NCBI GenBank assembly: GCA_021401465.1
Contig: JADDMT010000127.1
Coordinates: forward strand, 1-64,000
Source of the DNA: Teratosphaeria epicoccoides
Lineage: Eukaryota > Ascomycota > Dothideomycetes > Mycosphaerellales > Teratosphaeriaceae
Direction of reading: 5' to 3'
DNA: 64,000 nucleotides
In this document: piece after piece, positions 31,674 through 43,170 of the stretch
Numbering within the stretch: the first letter of the stretch is position 1
Layout of the letters: the number at the start of each line of letters is the position of its first letter
The notes under the pieces: model-generated
The model's input: only the letters and a program-made list of their open reading frames with translations
The model's database searches: none
Told to the model about the DNA's origin: nothing
Made by a program: the position numbers and the translations under genes

Positions 31674-33906
31674 AAGGGGCTGGCTGATTTGAATCTGCAT
31701 GGCGTAATTGCTGTTGGTACAGATCAATTGGAGCATGGCTTGAGCGGAGGACAACCTTGATGACAGGAAAGCGCAGATGTGATATTATTGATAACGTGAC
31801 TTCGATGTAGTTGCTACTGAATACAATCATGTCCACTGATGAACGCTGTCCGTGTCATAAGCGTCGAAGGCCGACACATCCAACCCGGACACGCGACTTC
31901 CCATTCCGTTGTGCGCTCTCCCTCCCGATCTGGAAGCTCTATCGACTCGCCCGTGTCTGCTGCAGCTCGAGCTTGATAGCATCACAACCAAACCATCCAA
32001 GAGAGATGCGGACGCAATGATTTGACTCCCAAGTCCACGACATCCTTGGCGGCGACAAGGTACATGCACATAGTCCTAACTCGCAACCACCCTCTTTGCA
32101 ATGCGTCATCGTCACTCACCTCGAGAGTTGACATGAAACATTCTTCTAGCCTTTCGAGACTCTTGTGAAAGCTTCAGGCCCCGGATGCCAGACGGACAGA
32201 CTATGCGCCATATGGCATGTCTCGATGGTGTGCGCGGTCATGTTGCCCTCCTTCGATCTCCAGTGTGCTGGTAGATCGGTGGTTGGCAGAAGAATGGTGT
32301 GGCCCGGGTTTCTGCGTACCACTGGCAATGTCTGGCGGCTTGGAGCCGTACGAGCATGGTGTCGTCCTAGGGTGCTTCGGTGGTGAGACATTTTTTGTGG
32401 CGGGCGGTTGGGATCCAGCCGATGGGGATTTTGTCGAGGAGACAGTCGGCAGATGTGGTTGCGCCTTCGTCGAGGTTGCAGGCCATGTTATTGAGGGTGG
32501 CACCTCGAGTGCTCGAGTGTCGTCTGTCCATCCTTCGGGCATACTAGCTGCGACGTGACAACAAAAGCTACACTGACGACCAGGGCGAGTATGCTCGATG
32601 CGCCTTCTGCAACCTCTATCCTGCTTTGACTTGTTCCTTTCACGCCGTGTCGAGACGGGTTCACAATGTACGTGATCTTTTCGAGCGATCATTCACTCGC
32701 GATGTCGAGAGTTGGCAGATTCGCGTTGCCTGAAACCCTTGGGACGAGCCGGTACCTACTGAAACCCAGTACTGCGGATGAAGGCTTACCCTCTCGAACT
32801 GAATACTATCCACAAGCCGCTGCTTGGGCCACACTGGTGAAATACCGGTGATGTGGATCATCCCTCACGATGCGCTGCCACAGTAGTAGCATTACGGCAG
32901 CTTCCTTACAAGTGGGAGCTTGCCTGCACCGCTTTCGAAGTACTACATACCGATATGTACGCGGTCAGTGAGCCGTAACCAATATGCATGACTCTCATGA
33001 GCAACATGACTTGCGGTGTGCTGGCAGTGCTGCCAAAAGCTCACGCACTGCCCAGTACGAAAGAAGCGTCGAGGCATTGCCGCAGATTGTGAGCCATAGA
33101 GCGAGCAGCATTGCGTCGATCGATCACGACTGATGTTCTTACGGTACCACAATACTGATCGATCGCTGTCAGCGCCTGGATGCTCAACTCGACGAGGAGC
33201 CGCTTGTCGACGTAATTGTAGGGCACTTTTGCGGCAGCTGAAGTACGTAGCTAGAGCAGGACCCTTCTTATTGGGTAAAGGGCCTCAAGCAAGAGCCAGG
33301 TCGCTGACGAGAGAGCACCGCATGACACAGATCGAGGGAGAATATTCTCGTACATCGCCTGCAGTCGTCAAAGAGGCTCCGGGCACCAATGTAGTTTGAG
33401 TCTTCCCTATGACTGGTGCTGCAACGAAAGATGCTGCAGAACTTCCACTGTGCCCATCGGACTGCTATGATTGTAGAGCGTTGGGTGGTGGTCATTGCTT
33501 GCCCGTGCTGACTGACAGGCTGATCTCTTGATTGGCGGCTCGGGGACTGAGTGGTGGACTCCGGAAGCGGCTGATGTTTGCTGCAACCCGGTGTCAATGC
33601 AGACCATAGGCTTTGGCTTCATCTTCCTCCACAAGTCACCCTGTGCATTGGCATCTCGAACTTATTGGCTCCATGTTCAGTGAGGCAGGAGAATACGGCT
33701 TGGCGTTCCAAGCCTCTTCCTCTTGCCTGCCCAGATGGTGATTTGCGATATTGACGTAGAGATGAGCGTGCAAATCACATCTGAAGGCGGCTGCGACCAC
33801 GCTCTCGCAAGAGCGATTGTCTCGCATCGAATGACTCCGATCCTTCTCTGCCTGCAAAAGCGGTCATGGCGCGGACGATGCCCTGGTTCGAAGTCGAGCA
33901 CACGCG
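31674..33906. other. 2.2-kb stretch without a convincing gene
   Basis: Only short overlapping frames on both strands. The longest, a 163-codon minus-strand frame (32201-32692), is rich in His/Thr/Pro/Ser and lacks a recognisable domain. No tRNA or repeat was recognised. Confidence 0.5.
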
Positions 33907-35907
33907 CTAAGCAGCCTGAGTAACAGCACCCTCTCGTCGCGTCGCTTCAGCTACAGTGCCCTGCCGGCCGAAGGACCCAGAATCAGCCAGTGCCTCCCTT
34001 TCTCTCGTCTGGCGAGTCGCCTTCGCCCAAGCCTCCTCGACATTCTTCCTCACCCACTTGCCCATCATCTCCCACCCGTCCAGTCCATCATTCCCTACAT
34101 CCTCACCCGCTTGCAACACATCCCAGCACCTGCCGTCGCCGACCATTGCGAGCTGCACGGCGAGAGCCTCGACCGTGCCGAGCCTCGGCATCCAGCCCAG
34201 AACCTCGCCTGTTATGGGCTCAGAGTCTGCGTCGTAGGAAGCGACACCGCGCATGTCGGTGAAGTGACGGAAGGCCCAGTCCAGAAGTTCGAGGCCTCTC
34301 GCTCGTCGCGTATCATCTTGGACGGCACTCTTCAAGGCGTGCGTTCCTGCTTCGATGAACACGAGGATGAGACGATCGTATGTCAGAGGCGTCGGCTTGA
34401 TGCGCAGAGCCAGAAGTTCAGAGACAAGAAAACTGGCTTGTGCTTCGTCGGGGGGCGAGATCACTCTGCAGCCTTTGAGCAGAAGATTGAAAGTCTCGAT
34501 GTTGGCGAACATCCTTCTCGTGTCTGAACCTGTTGATGGAGCGAAGGAATGCATCAGCTTGTAGACCTTCAATGCTTCGTCTAGATTCTTTTGCTCGACG
34601 TGGCATTCGATCAGGAGATTGAGAGCCGCGAGAGGTACCCTCCGGCCTTGATCATGGAGACTCTTGAGGATGTTGAATGCTTCTTTGACCAGATCAGGCT
34701 TGCTTCGGATGTGTCGAAAGAGCGCGCGCGTTTCAAATACTGTGGGTTCCAGTTGCTCGATTGTCATGATTGTCAATATAGTCAGGGCGCGGGTCAGATC
34801 AGGAGTCGCAGTATTGACATAGCAGTCCATGAGAAGCTGATAGTGTATCAGCTGGAATTGTGATGCGCGCTTCGAGAGCCGGGAGAAGACATCGGTGGCG
34901 AGAACAGCATCGCCGGCTTGGGATGCGGTGACCAGCACGTTCAGGCAGACGCCGGATGCCGGGTTGATGTAGCCCGTGTTGACCTGGGAGTTCCAGGCCA
35001 GTGCGGTACTTGGGTGATGGCGGTAATAGCTCCCCTTGTCTAGCAAAGTATACCACACCGTCTTGCTCAGCGCCATCTCTCCGCGATCAAAGCGCCTTCG
35101 CATGACCCGATGCGCTTCCTCCACGTCGCCCGCAGCGCAAAGCATGTATACTGCCATGTCCAACAGCCATGGGTGTGGCTGCACGCCGTCCCTGTATATG
35201 CCGTCGATCCTGTTCATCGCCTGCTCAAACAAGCCTTCTCTCAGCAGTCCGGCCGCAACATCATGCATGCCCTCCTCGTTGAGTTCGAACCATCTGCTGC
35301 GCATGTACTCCAACACGTCGGCTCGTAGCAGATGATCAGGATGCACCGCCAAGACTCGCAGGATGGCATGACAGCATGCATTGTCCGGCGCCAAGTTCGC
35401 CTGCCTCATCTCGTCTAGGTATTCCGCCACCCGCCATGCCGCTCCCTCACTGGCGCTCACGTTGCTCAGGATCAGCGCCGTGTACAGGCCGACATTGGGC
35501 TTCTCTCTACGATCTCTGATGAGATATTCGACCATCTCGCGCACGTCGCGCACGTGTGTTTTGATTGCCATGGCGCGCAACTTGGTGTAGAGGTATGGAG
35601 TCGGCTCTTGTTTGGCCTGGTCGAGATCGGCCATCTTGCTGAAGTGTTTGTCCCTGGCCTGCCGTCGTGGAGTTCGTGGATGGCCTGAATGGAGGTCACG
35701 TGGCTCGACTGTGATTCCACCATGGGATACACGGTTGGCATAGTTATCATCATCATCACCATCATCCTGCGTGCTTCTCTGCCTGACGCATCGCAGAGAT
35801 GGTCGAGCTATCATTCGCAGCGCTGGGGACGATGTGATGCGAGACCATGCTGGGCAGAGACACTGCCACAGTGGGTCAATCGACAGTCGTGCTGGTGGCA
35901 TAAACAT
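33907..35907 (-). CDS. Mitochondrial pentatricopeptide-repeat (PPR) protein
   Basis: A 666-residue single-exon protein. The N-terminus is rich in Arg, Ser and Pro with few acidic residues (about 1-45), like a mitochondrial presequence. Degenerate helical repeats then run from about residue 100 to 520. Several read as PPR units, for example VGLYTALILSNV..., GVCLNVLVTASQAGD... and ALNLLIECHVEQKNLDEALKVYKLM. PPR proteins bind organelle RNA and act in mitochondrial RNA processing or translation. Which fungal PPR gene this corresponds to I cannot tell. It faces away from the GC-rich gene at 30.4 kb and has no visible intron. Confidence 0.8.
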   Translation of the reverse strand: MFMPPARLSIDPLWQCLCPAWSRITSSPALRMIARPSLRCVRQRSTQDDGDDDDNYANRVSHGGITVEPRDLHSGHPRTPRRQARDKHFSKMADLDQAKQEPTPYLYTKLRAMAIKTHVRDVREMVEYLIRDRREKPNVGLYTALILSNVSASEGAAWRVAEYLDEMRQANLAPDNACCHAILRVLAVHPDHLLRADVLEYMRSRWFELNEEGMHDVAAGLLREGLFEQAMNRIDGIYRDGVQPHPWLLDMAVYMLCAAGDVEEAHRVMRRRFDRGEMALSKTVWYTLLDKGSYYRHHPSTALAWNSQVNTGYINPASGVCLNVLVTASQAGDAVLATDVFSRLSKRASQFQLIHYQLLMDCYVNTATPDLTRALTILTIMTIEQLEPTVFETRALFRHIRSKPDLVKEAFNILKSLHDQGRRVPLAALNLLIECHVEQKNLDEALKVYKLMHSFAPSTGSDTRRMFANIETFNLLLKGCRVISPPDEAQASFLVSELLALRIKPTPLTYDRLILVFIEAGTHALKSAVQDDTRRARGLELLDWAFRHFTDMRGVASYDADSEPITGEVLGWMPRLGTVEALAVQLAMVGDGRCWDVLQAGEDVGNDGLDGWEMMGKWVRKNVEEAWAKATRQTREREALADSGSFGRQGTVAEATRREGAVTQAA

Positions 35908-36063
35908 ATATACCTACAGATAGATATTCATGTTGGAAAAGAAATCGACACATTTTTCGCGTACTGCCGCTAGCGCCCGAGAACTCCGAGTCAATGATAG
36001 AATGCTGGGCCGAGCAGAGCAACGAAAAGGATGAGATGACTTAAGCAAAAGCTAGCAGGTACC

Positions 36064-37044
36064 CTACACGCCGGCCCGATCGATCGCCGCCATGACCCTG
36101 TTCCGGCCCTTGGCATCCCAGTCAGCATCCGAAGCCTCTGTGGGCATCGTGAAGCTCCGCTGTGCCGCCAATCTGGGAATGTCCGCAGTGGTGTACTCCT
36201 GCGCCTCCAGGAGGGGTCCTTGGTGCTGCTGGACGTGGCGGGTCACCTGCATGACGATGCCTGCGTCCGCGCCCTCTGGCCAATTCACGATACCCTCCGC
36301 GAGACTCAGCAGAGTTGCTGGCTCTGAAGTCTCCCACACCGCCCTCGCCCTGCCCGGCAACGGCTTGAAAGCGCTGACGTCGTACTCGGTGACGATCCGT
36401 CTGGAGCACGCCGTCCTTCTGGGCTTCGCGCAGACTGAAAGTCTTCTTGTTGGTGCTGGGGTCCAACTTGAATGCCCGGTCGATCCGCTCGAATCGGTGT
36501 GAGCCAGAAGTCTTGAGCTGGTGGCGGAGCGTGGCAGCCCGGTGCTTGAAGCGGGGACGTCCTGGCGCTGCTGGGACTTGGTGCCGTCCAAGTTCCCGCG
36601 AGAGTACAGATTGGCCATGGCCATCTGGTTGGTGGACCAGCCGTTCGCGAGAGCGCGGAACATGACATCGGGCCATGCGGTGTGGTTGGAAAAGAACTCT
36701 ATCAGTTCGGCCATGCTCATGATGCTCTGTGGCAGCGGAGTACTGCCATCAGGCGCATTACCGAGATCGAAATTGACACGGCGGATCCAGTCGGTGCCCT
36801 TGATGGTGACGATTCTTTCACGCGGATTTCACGCCGGGTCTGCCCTGACTCCATGCTTCTTCTTTTTTCTTGCAACCGGCTGGGCTGGCACGCTCTCATC
36901 CGAAGGCTGCGGACTGCTGTCAGCTTCACTCCACTCATGCTCGATCGCTGCCCTCTTCCTCTTCCTCGAGCTCGCTATATCAGGCATGTCCTCTCGCGTC
37001 GTTGACAACGCGTGTCGACTCTCACGTGGTGCTTCGTTGGCCAC
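36064..37044 (-). pseudogene. Decayed gene for an NLS-rich protein
   Basis: From ATG 37044 the frame encodes a Lys/Arg-rich segment with two nuclear-localisation-like runs (SRKRKR and ARKKKK). It hits TGA at 36829-36831 and continues in the same frame with what looks like genuine coding sequence (RIVTIKGTDWIRRVNFDLG..., AELIEFFSNHTAWPDVMF...). Around 36570 the plausible frame moves by one base (FERIDRAFKLDPSTNKKTF) and near 36400 it moves back (RIVTEYDVSAFKPLPG), ending at 36064. One nonsense codon and two compensating frameshifts point to a pseudogene. Introns are less likely, since no GT-AG pairs fit. The family is not recognised. Confidence 0.55.
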
Positions 37045-37622
37045 GCTGTACGTTGGCCAACATCAACTTGTGGCGGACCGCTCTGATCCGGCACGAAGCT
37101 TGGATTGTGCCCTGACCGTACTGTATGAACCGAAGAGGAGTCCTTCTCATTGGTTCCGTGAGTAGTTGTGGAGTGTGCAGCCGCATTCTGCAGAGGACGT
37201 GTGTATGGTCGGGTCTAACTGGCAACGGCAATTGTTCCCCTTCGACCGGGACCACCACCTCCTATTGTCGTGAAAGGAAGCTTGCTCTTTGATCATTGAT
37301 GGGATAGTTGGGCAGTGACTCGGCACCAATCCCTGTCGACTTCATCCGCGCATGTGACAGCCAACCTGTAGGCTTTCGAGCGCCAGAATCGCGCCGCATG
37401 GGATCATATGTAAGCGGCAGGGGCTCTCCCAGCTGTTCGGTGGCACAAGAATGCCATCAATTCGTCCTGGACTGCTGCCGGGCTGAACCCTGTTGACCAC
37501 AATGACAAAGTGGGCTCCTTGGTCGAGCCCCTTCATCACATTGAAAGAACAAGTACGGGCAGGTCGCTCGCAACTCCTTCTTCTTCTATTCGCATACACC
37601 CTCGAGGATTACAAATACAACA

Positions 37623-38399
37623 ATGGCTGACGTTATCAAGAGCGTCCAAGACGCCGTCGGGCTCGGTGTCAAGGCTGAAAAGCCCATCAAGCTCTACTCG
37701 CACCCTGGGGTATGTGTGGAACGTCTGCTCCTCACGACACGTTCTGACAGGGGATGTAGGGACCTGACCCATGGAAGGTCGCCATTATTAGCTAACCCTC
37801 CCTTACACCACCGAGATCATGGACTTCTCCGTCCTGCATCAAGAGCCCTTCGAGTCGATCAACCCGAACGGTCGTGTGCCAGCGATTGAGGATCCCAATA
37901 CTGGCATCACGCTGTGAGAGAGCGGTGCCATCATCGACTACTTGCTCGACACATATGACACCTCCAAGTCTTTGAGTTACAGCACGTCGCCGGAGAAGCA
38001 TCTCAGTCGCAGCTAGTTCTATCTTCAGACGTCTGGTCAGGGTCCATACTTCGGCTCACATGCTTGGTTCGTCCTCTACTACTCGGAGAACAACCTGACG
38101 TCCGTGCTCGATCGCTACGGCAATGAAATCAGACGTGTCATTGGAGTCATTGACTCGCACCTGATGAAGACGGGCAACCGTATTTGGTGGGCGACAAGGT
38201 CACTTGCGCCGACCTCGCCTTTGTGCCGTGGCATTGGCTGCTCACCATCGCACCACACATCGATGGCGAGAGTTTTGAGGCCGAGTGGAAGGAGAAGCAT
38301 CCTACGGCATGGGCTGGGAACGAGAGGTTGCAGGCACGTCCTGCCGTGGCGAAGGCCAGGCAGGATAGGGCCAAAGCTATTGCTTCATCGCAGCATTAG
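37623..38399 (+). pseudogene. Glutathione S-transferase (Ure2-like) pseudogene
   Basis: Exon 1 (MADVIKSVQDAVGL...KPIKLYSHPG) joins by a 48-nt intron to a GST N-terminal thioredoxin fold (GPDPWKVAII...PNGRVPAIEDPNTG...ESGAIIDYL) and a C-terminal helical domain (QTSGQGPYFG, YLVGDKVTCADLAFVPW). The Ure2p/GTT fungal class conjugates or reduces with glutathione. Damage: a frameshift after AII near 37790; Trp in ITLWES is TGA (37916-37918); a conserved Trp before FYLQTSG is TAG near 38015; and a one-base loss before YLVGDK near 38180. Each lesion disables the gene. It lies beside another decayed gene. Confidence 0.85.
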
Positions 38400-39268
38400 A
38401 GCTTCTTTATTATGAATTGGACGGTGTAGATTGAAAACAACAACAGCAGTTGGAAAATGGTCTAAACAAAGACGCTATGATGGCTCAATCAAATTAAGAT
38501 TGCTCGAGACGATCAAGCAATAGGATAACGCATCCTTGACCATCGAGAACAAAGCAGAGGGTTCCGAGTCTTTGCGGAATCAATCAGATCAAGATCCTGT
38601 GTAGTTGTCTGCTAACGATCGTAGTCGACATTATACCACAACAAATCCACCGGTACCGGTATCAGACCAACCGAAGCTTTCCTTAGCTCCCACATACATG
38701 GACAGTCATCAGTAGACGGCATCTCGAACCCACAAAGATCATTGTTGATCGCCTTGGCACAACACACGACAATGACGAACGATCCACTTCAACAATTGCA
38801 CATGACCATCACAGGGGCGCACGGCATCGAGTTCAGAGTCCCAGGATATGCAATGCCTAACTCTCCTCCAGCTACATGCACAGATGAGAGAGTGAGTCCC
38901 GGTCTATTGTGGTCGAAACGGTGGAGGAAAAGGCTTCAGCAGGGTCTCAAGGGCTGAGGCGCCTGCATGTACGAGCAGCATAGCGTTGTCCAAGATTCAG
39001 AGCACTGTCCATAATTGCCTTAGTACCAGAACTAGTCGTCGTCGCCACAGTCGTGCTCGAAATCTGGACTGTCCAGAGTTGCGCGCATCCTCGATGACCA
39101 CGTGCCAGATGAGATCGAACCACTCTCACAAAGGATTGCTTCGTGGATTCGGGCCAATCAACAAAGAAGATCATCTCCTCTGTGTGGGTCATTTCATCAC
39201 ATACCCGCCGCGTGCCAAGTCTTCGGATCATATGATGAATGATTCTGTGCTCCCAGGATGATCCAAGC
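38400..39268. other. Intergenic stretch, nothing recognised
   Basis: Short frames only. A 150-codon minus-strand frame (38947-39399) overlaps the next gene's start and has no domain signal. Confidence 0.4.
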
Positions 39269-39772
39269 ATGGCGTCTCCGGAGACGAGTGTCGAAACGCC
39301 TGCCCCGGCGGCAGCGCCGAAGCCAAGAGATCTCACGCGCCGCCCGTCGTTCACGCGGAGGCAGAGCTTGAGGAGACCATCTGAGATTCGAGTCGGCAAT
39401 GTTCAAAGCACTCTCGACAGACTACTGCAGGACCTGAACATCACAGCACCGCGCCGGCTTCCGCCCACGCCGCTGGCACGCCACCGTCACACTCCCAGCC
39501 CTCTGTACTCACCTGCCACCGCCCGTCGGCTGGGGTGCCACGTCGTCAAAGCTGGGAAGATCGCTTTCTGGGTTCCTGACTACGAGCCAAAGCATTCTAT
39601 GCACTGGGCCGACAGGCTGGAGGATGGAGAGATAAGTCCTTGCTGCATCAAGAAGGGCGAGAGGGAGTGCCATCGTCGAAGTGTAGCCTTGGCGCCACCG
39701 AGGTCGGAGAGAACGGGCAGGATGAAGCCGGATACGATTCTGGAGAAGCCTGAGCCGGCTCTGTTGAGGTGA
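39269..39772 (+). CDS. Hypothetical Arg/Pro-rich protein
   Basis: A 167-residue frame from ATG 39269: MASPETSVETPAPAAAPKPRD, an Arg/Ser/Pro-rich low-complexity part, then a more ordered region (VVKAGKIAFWVPDYEPKHSMHWADRL). A short upstream Met (39239) is in frame; 39269 was chosen as the more typical start. A GTGAGG donor at 39769 raises the possibility of splicing into the frame at 39.89-40.05 kb. Family not recognised; could be a lineage-specific gene. Confidence 0.4.
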   Translation: MASPETSVETPAPAAAPKPRDLTRRPSFTRRQSLRRPSEIRVGNVQSTLDRLLQDLNITAPRRLPPTPLARHRHTPSPLYSPATARRLGCHVVKAGKIAFWVPDYEPKHSMHWADRLEDGEISPCCIKKGERECHRRSVALAPPRSERTGRMKPDTILEKPEPALLR

Positions 39773-39806
39773 GGGACATGGCTGGTCTTGTGCAAGCGTT
39801 GGGATT

Positions 39807-40250
39807 TTGAGGTCCATGTACCAGCTGGACAATGAGCTACGCTTCCGATGTGAACATCTTGGTTGTTGTGGCCTGTCAACGGAATCTCAGGAATCACGGC
39901 AAAGTGGGATATTTGTGCTTCCCACCTATAGACGATGCCGGGCAATGCATCTGCGCAATCTGGCCACCACAGTTACAGTGTGTACCATTGCGCAACACGA
40001 GCGGCTTTACGGAGACGCAAAAGCTGCTTTCGAGGTGCGGATGTTGGCGATGAAGGGCAAAGTCCACAAGCTGCGGGCGCCTCGTATATTGATCAAGATG
40101 TTCATGTGGTCGGCGTATGTGTTGGGTGCACCCAGTGTGCAGGACACAACTGCTGATCCGCTGGCTGCGTGGGCGCCTGCGGTCTTGAGACGCGGCACGC
40201 CGGTGGCGAAGTGGCGGAGAATAATGCTGGCACTGGATGAGGGATGGTGA
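39807..40250 (+). CDS. Hypothetical frame, possibly a downstream exon
   Basis: The last 110 codons before TGA 40248-40250 look coding (AMHLRNLATTVTVCT...KLRAPRILIKMFMWSAYVLG...) with no stop. The N-terminal part is weak and there is no good start. It may be the 3' exon of the 39269 gene, but the obvious acceptor (CTCAG at 39886-39890) does not keep this frame. No family recognised. Confidence 0.3.
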   Translation: MRSMYQLDNELRFRCEHLGCCGLSTESQESRQSGIFVLPTYRRCRAMHLRNLATTVTVCTIAQHERLYGDAKAAFEVRMLAMKGKVHKLRAPRILIKMFMWSAYVLGAPSVQDTTADPLAAWAPAVLRRGTPVAKWRRIMLALDEGW

Positions 40251-40903
40251 TCTTGGCCGGTGATATTGTGGGTCGCATATCATGTATGTATCCCTGGTGC
40301 AGGAGAGATGGCTCTGATACCGTGTGACAGGCTGGTCTTCCGTGATGAGGCCAACATGATAATTCGAAAATAACACGCTTCCGGAAATAGCCGGTGCTGG
40401 TGCTCTTTCCGGATCCCAGCCAAGTGACCCAGTCAGCCTCCCGAAATCATCCTTATTATTACTTCCGGATTCGGAAGTCCTGGCAGACGATTAACCCCTC
40501 TTCTCTGTACAGACTGTAATCGATGCATCCAGGCGACGCGGGTTGCCATGTGGGACGCCACTTTATTGTAATCATTCCAGCATTGTTGTGCACGCCCGAC
40601 ACACACATGTAACGAACCCCCGCGCGACGTACTGCCACGGGACTGTGTGACATGCGCAGAGATGCAGGTGGGTAAGCGATGATGCATCTGAAAAGCGCGT
40701 CTGATCAGGGTTCCGTGCGGTGGACTGCGGGGATGAAGACGAGGCACCCTGTACGCATCTGTGCGTCCATGTCAGGACCGCCTTACAAGCTTTCTAATGA
40801 GCACAATTTCGAGTCTGGTACATGTAGCCGGGTGCAAGGCCTGGTATCTTTGACGTCCGCAGCTTTGTCTGGCAGACTGGTCTCACCACGGCAGGCGTAC
40901 AGG

Positions 40904-42616
40904 ATGATGAGCATGAGAAGAACCCTCTCCGTAGCAGGCACGATCGTTGCCTTGGCTGCCGCACAGTGTCCGGACTATACCCAGTACTCGCGGGAGGCGC
41001 ATGGTCCATACTCAGGCGGTCGATACAACCTCTCCGACCAGCGCCCAGCACCGGCCTGCAGGACCTTCAACTCGTCCATCGTCGAGTCCACCATTTCAGA
41101 CATTTCGGACAAAATCCAAGACCCAGATCTTCGACGGTTGTTCGCCAACTCGTACCCAAATACGCTCGACACTGCGGTTGCATGTAAGCCTGCAGTCAGA
41201 AGTCTTTGCAGCTCGCCGAATGACTGCTGACGTTTAGCAGTCCACGGCTATGCAAACGACGTGCAGGACGTCGAACTGACGTTCTTGATCACGGGAGACA
41301 TCAATGCGATGTGGCTCCGAGATTCTGCCAACCAGATGCAATCGTACTTGCCTCTGCTCAATGCGTCGAGCTCGTTTGACTCCCTGGCTTCTCTTTACCG
41401 TGGCGTCATCAACCTGCAATCGAGGTACATTGAGATCGATCCGTATTGCAATTCGTTTCAACCGCCGGTTGAGTCCAACATTCCACCTTCCGTCAACACT
41501 TATGCAGCCACGGATGTCGTGACGCCCGAATATTCGAATCAATCCGTGTTCGAATGCAAGTATGAATTGGACTCGGTCGCGGCATTCCTGGAGGTGTCCA
41601 CGAATTACTACCAGGCGACAGAGGATGCGGACTTCTTCAAGAAGTACAAGTGGGGCGCCGCCGTGAAGACCATTCTGCAGCTGGCCGAGGATATGATGGT
41701 CCCGACTTACCAGGCGAACGGCAACGTCAGTGAGCTCGTCTACAAGTTTACCCGACAGACCGATCGAGCTTCCGAGACGACCGAAAACAACGGGCTTGGG
41801 AACCCGTTCAACAACGGTACCGGTCTCATTCGATCCTTCTTCCGACCGTCGGACGATGCTACCATCTTCCAGGGCTTCATACCGGCCAATGCAATGTTCT
41901 CGCGCTATCTGGCTTCTGCGGCAGATATTGCAACCGCGATTGGCGAGGCGGACCTTGCTAGCCGCATGAGTGGCCTCTCCTCCAGCCTGCGTACAGCTAT
42001 CACCGACCACGGCATCGTGCATACCGCTGACGGCGACCAAATCTATGCCTACGAGGTTGACGGTTACTCCGGGCAGAACATCATGGACGATGCGAATATT
42101 CCGTCCTTGTTGTCTCTGCCTTTCCTTGGCTACCTCGATGTCAATGATGCGATCTACCAGAAAACGAGATCTCTCCTGCTTAGCGCAGAAAATCCATACT
42201 ACATGCGTGGACCCTTGATCAGCGCCATTGGCGGTGCCCACAATGGTCCCGATTATGCCTGGCCAATGGCTTCGATCGTGCGCATCTTCACCAGCAATGA
42301 CGATGGCGAGATCACCCAGCAGCTGCACGAACTTGTGAGCACCACGGATGGGCTCGGTCTCATCCACGAGAGCATCAATACATTCGACATGTCCGATTAC
42401 ACGCGGCCATGGTACGGTCGGTCGATGGAAAGGTGCTGCGGGTTTCGCTGACACGGTCATAGGTTCTCTTGGGCCAACGGTCTGTTCGGACAGTGCATCC
42501 TCGATTTGCAGGAAAGGAAACCGCAGATCTTGCAGCAAAGCTTTCAAGATGCCGACACCGCCGACACCGCCGACACCACCAACACCAAGCGCAAGTTGGA
42601 CCCCGACGACTGCTGA
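40904..42616 (+). CDS. Secreted GH125 exo-alpha-1,6-mannosidase family protein
   Basis: Exons 40904-41183, 41241-42411 and 42463-42616 give 534 residues. Introns are 57 nt (GTAAGC...TTAGCAG, where an alternative acceptor 3 nt upstream is equally in frame) and 51 nt (GTACGG...GTCATAG). A signal peptide covers about residues 1-21 (MRRTLSVAGTIVALAAA). The family blocks are plain: TFLITGDINAMWLRDSANQ, YIEIDPYCNSF, FFRPSDDATIF, GPLISAIGGAHNGPDYAWPM and SWANGLFG. GH125 enzymes remove alpha-1,6-linked mannose from glycans, and several Asn-x-Ser/Thr sites fit a secreted glycoprotein. The C-terminus ends in a short Asp/Thr repeat tail (GACACCGCC units). Confidence 0.92.
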
Positions 42617-43170
42617 GGCTCGAGAGACACGGGGCAAGCATGTGTGTGCGCACTGTTTGCTCACAGCAATGATTGTATGAAGCTGTGTGTAGAGCTGAAT
42701 ATCGACAATCCGTGCAGGCATCCACAAACATAGATCACGTCAGCTGCCGTCTTTGCCAAGAATGGTCGAGACGGGTCCGCTTCCATCGGGGACAAGCACG
42801 GAACACGGCTGCGTCCGATCCCACACCGCGTCTATCGTTTATCGTGTAGTGCAAGATGGCCCTGCGGACATTACGGGCAGGTTCTGCGCCTATTTCCGCC
42901 TCCTCGGCCTTAGCCGGGGTTAATTCTGTTACATCCAGAGCTATGGCGAGCTCTGCCCGAAGTACAGGGATGTTGCCAACTCGACCGATGTTGACGGCTG
43001 CCAGAAGCCATCGTGAGGAGGGATCGTGATGCACTTTGACGCGGGAACCCATATATAGAGAGATGACACTCGAGCGATGTTGAGGCAGCCAGCCGAGAAC
43101 AGTTACTTTCTACCACATCGAGTGCCGACGTGACCTTGGGCTCAGGAGCTAGAAGATTCCCGGTGTCAAG

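Noticed and set aside
32201..32692. 163-codon minus-strand frame in the gene-poor region
   Set aside because: Low-complexity composition, an equally open plus-strand frame, and no domain, signal or splice support.
36521..37165. 214-codon plus-strand frame
   Set aside because: It overlaps the minus-strand NLS-rich relic, which has more coherent coding motifs; the plus frame has none.
41234..42727. 497-codon open frame antisense to the GH125 gene
   Set aside because: It lies exactly opposite a well-supported mannosidase and crosses its introns. The openness follows from the rarity of TTA, CTA and TCA codons in the sense gene. No domain was recognised.
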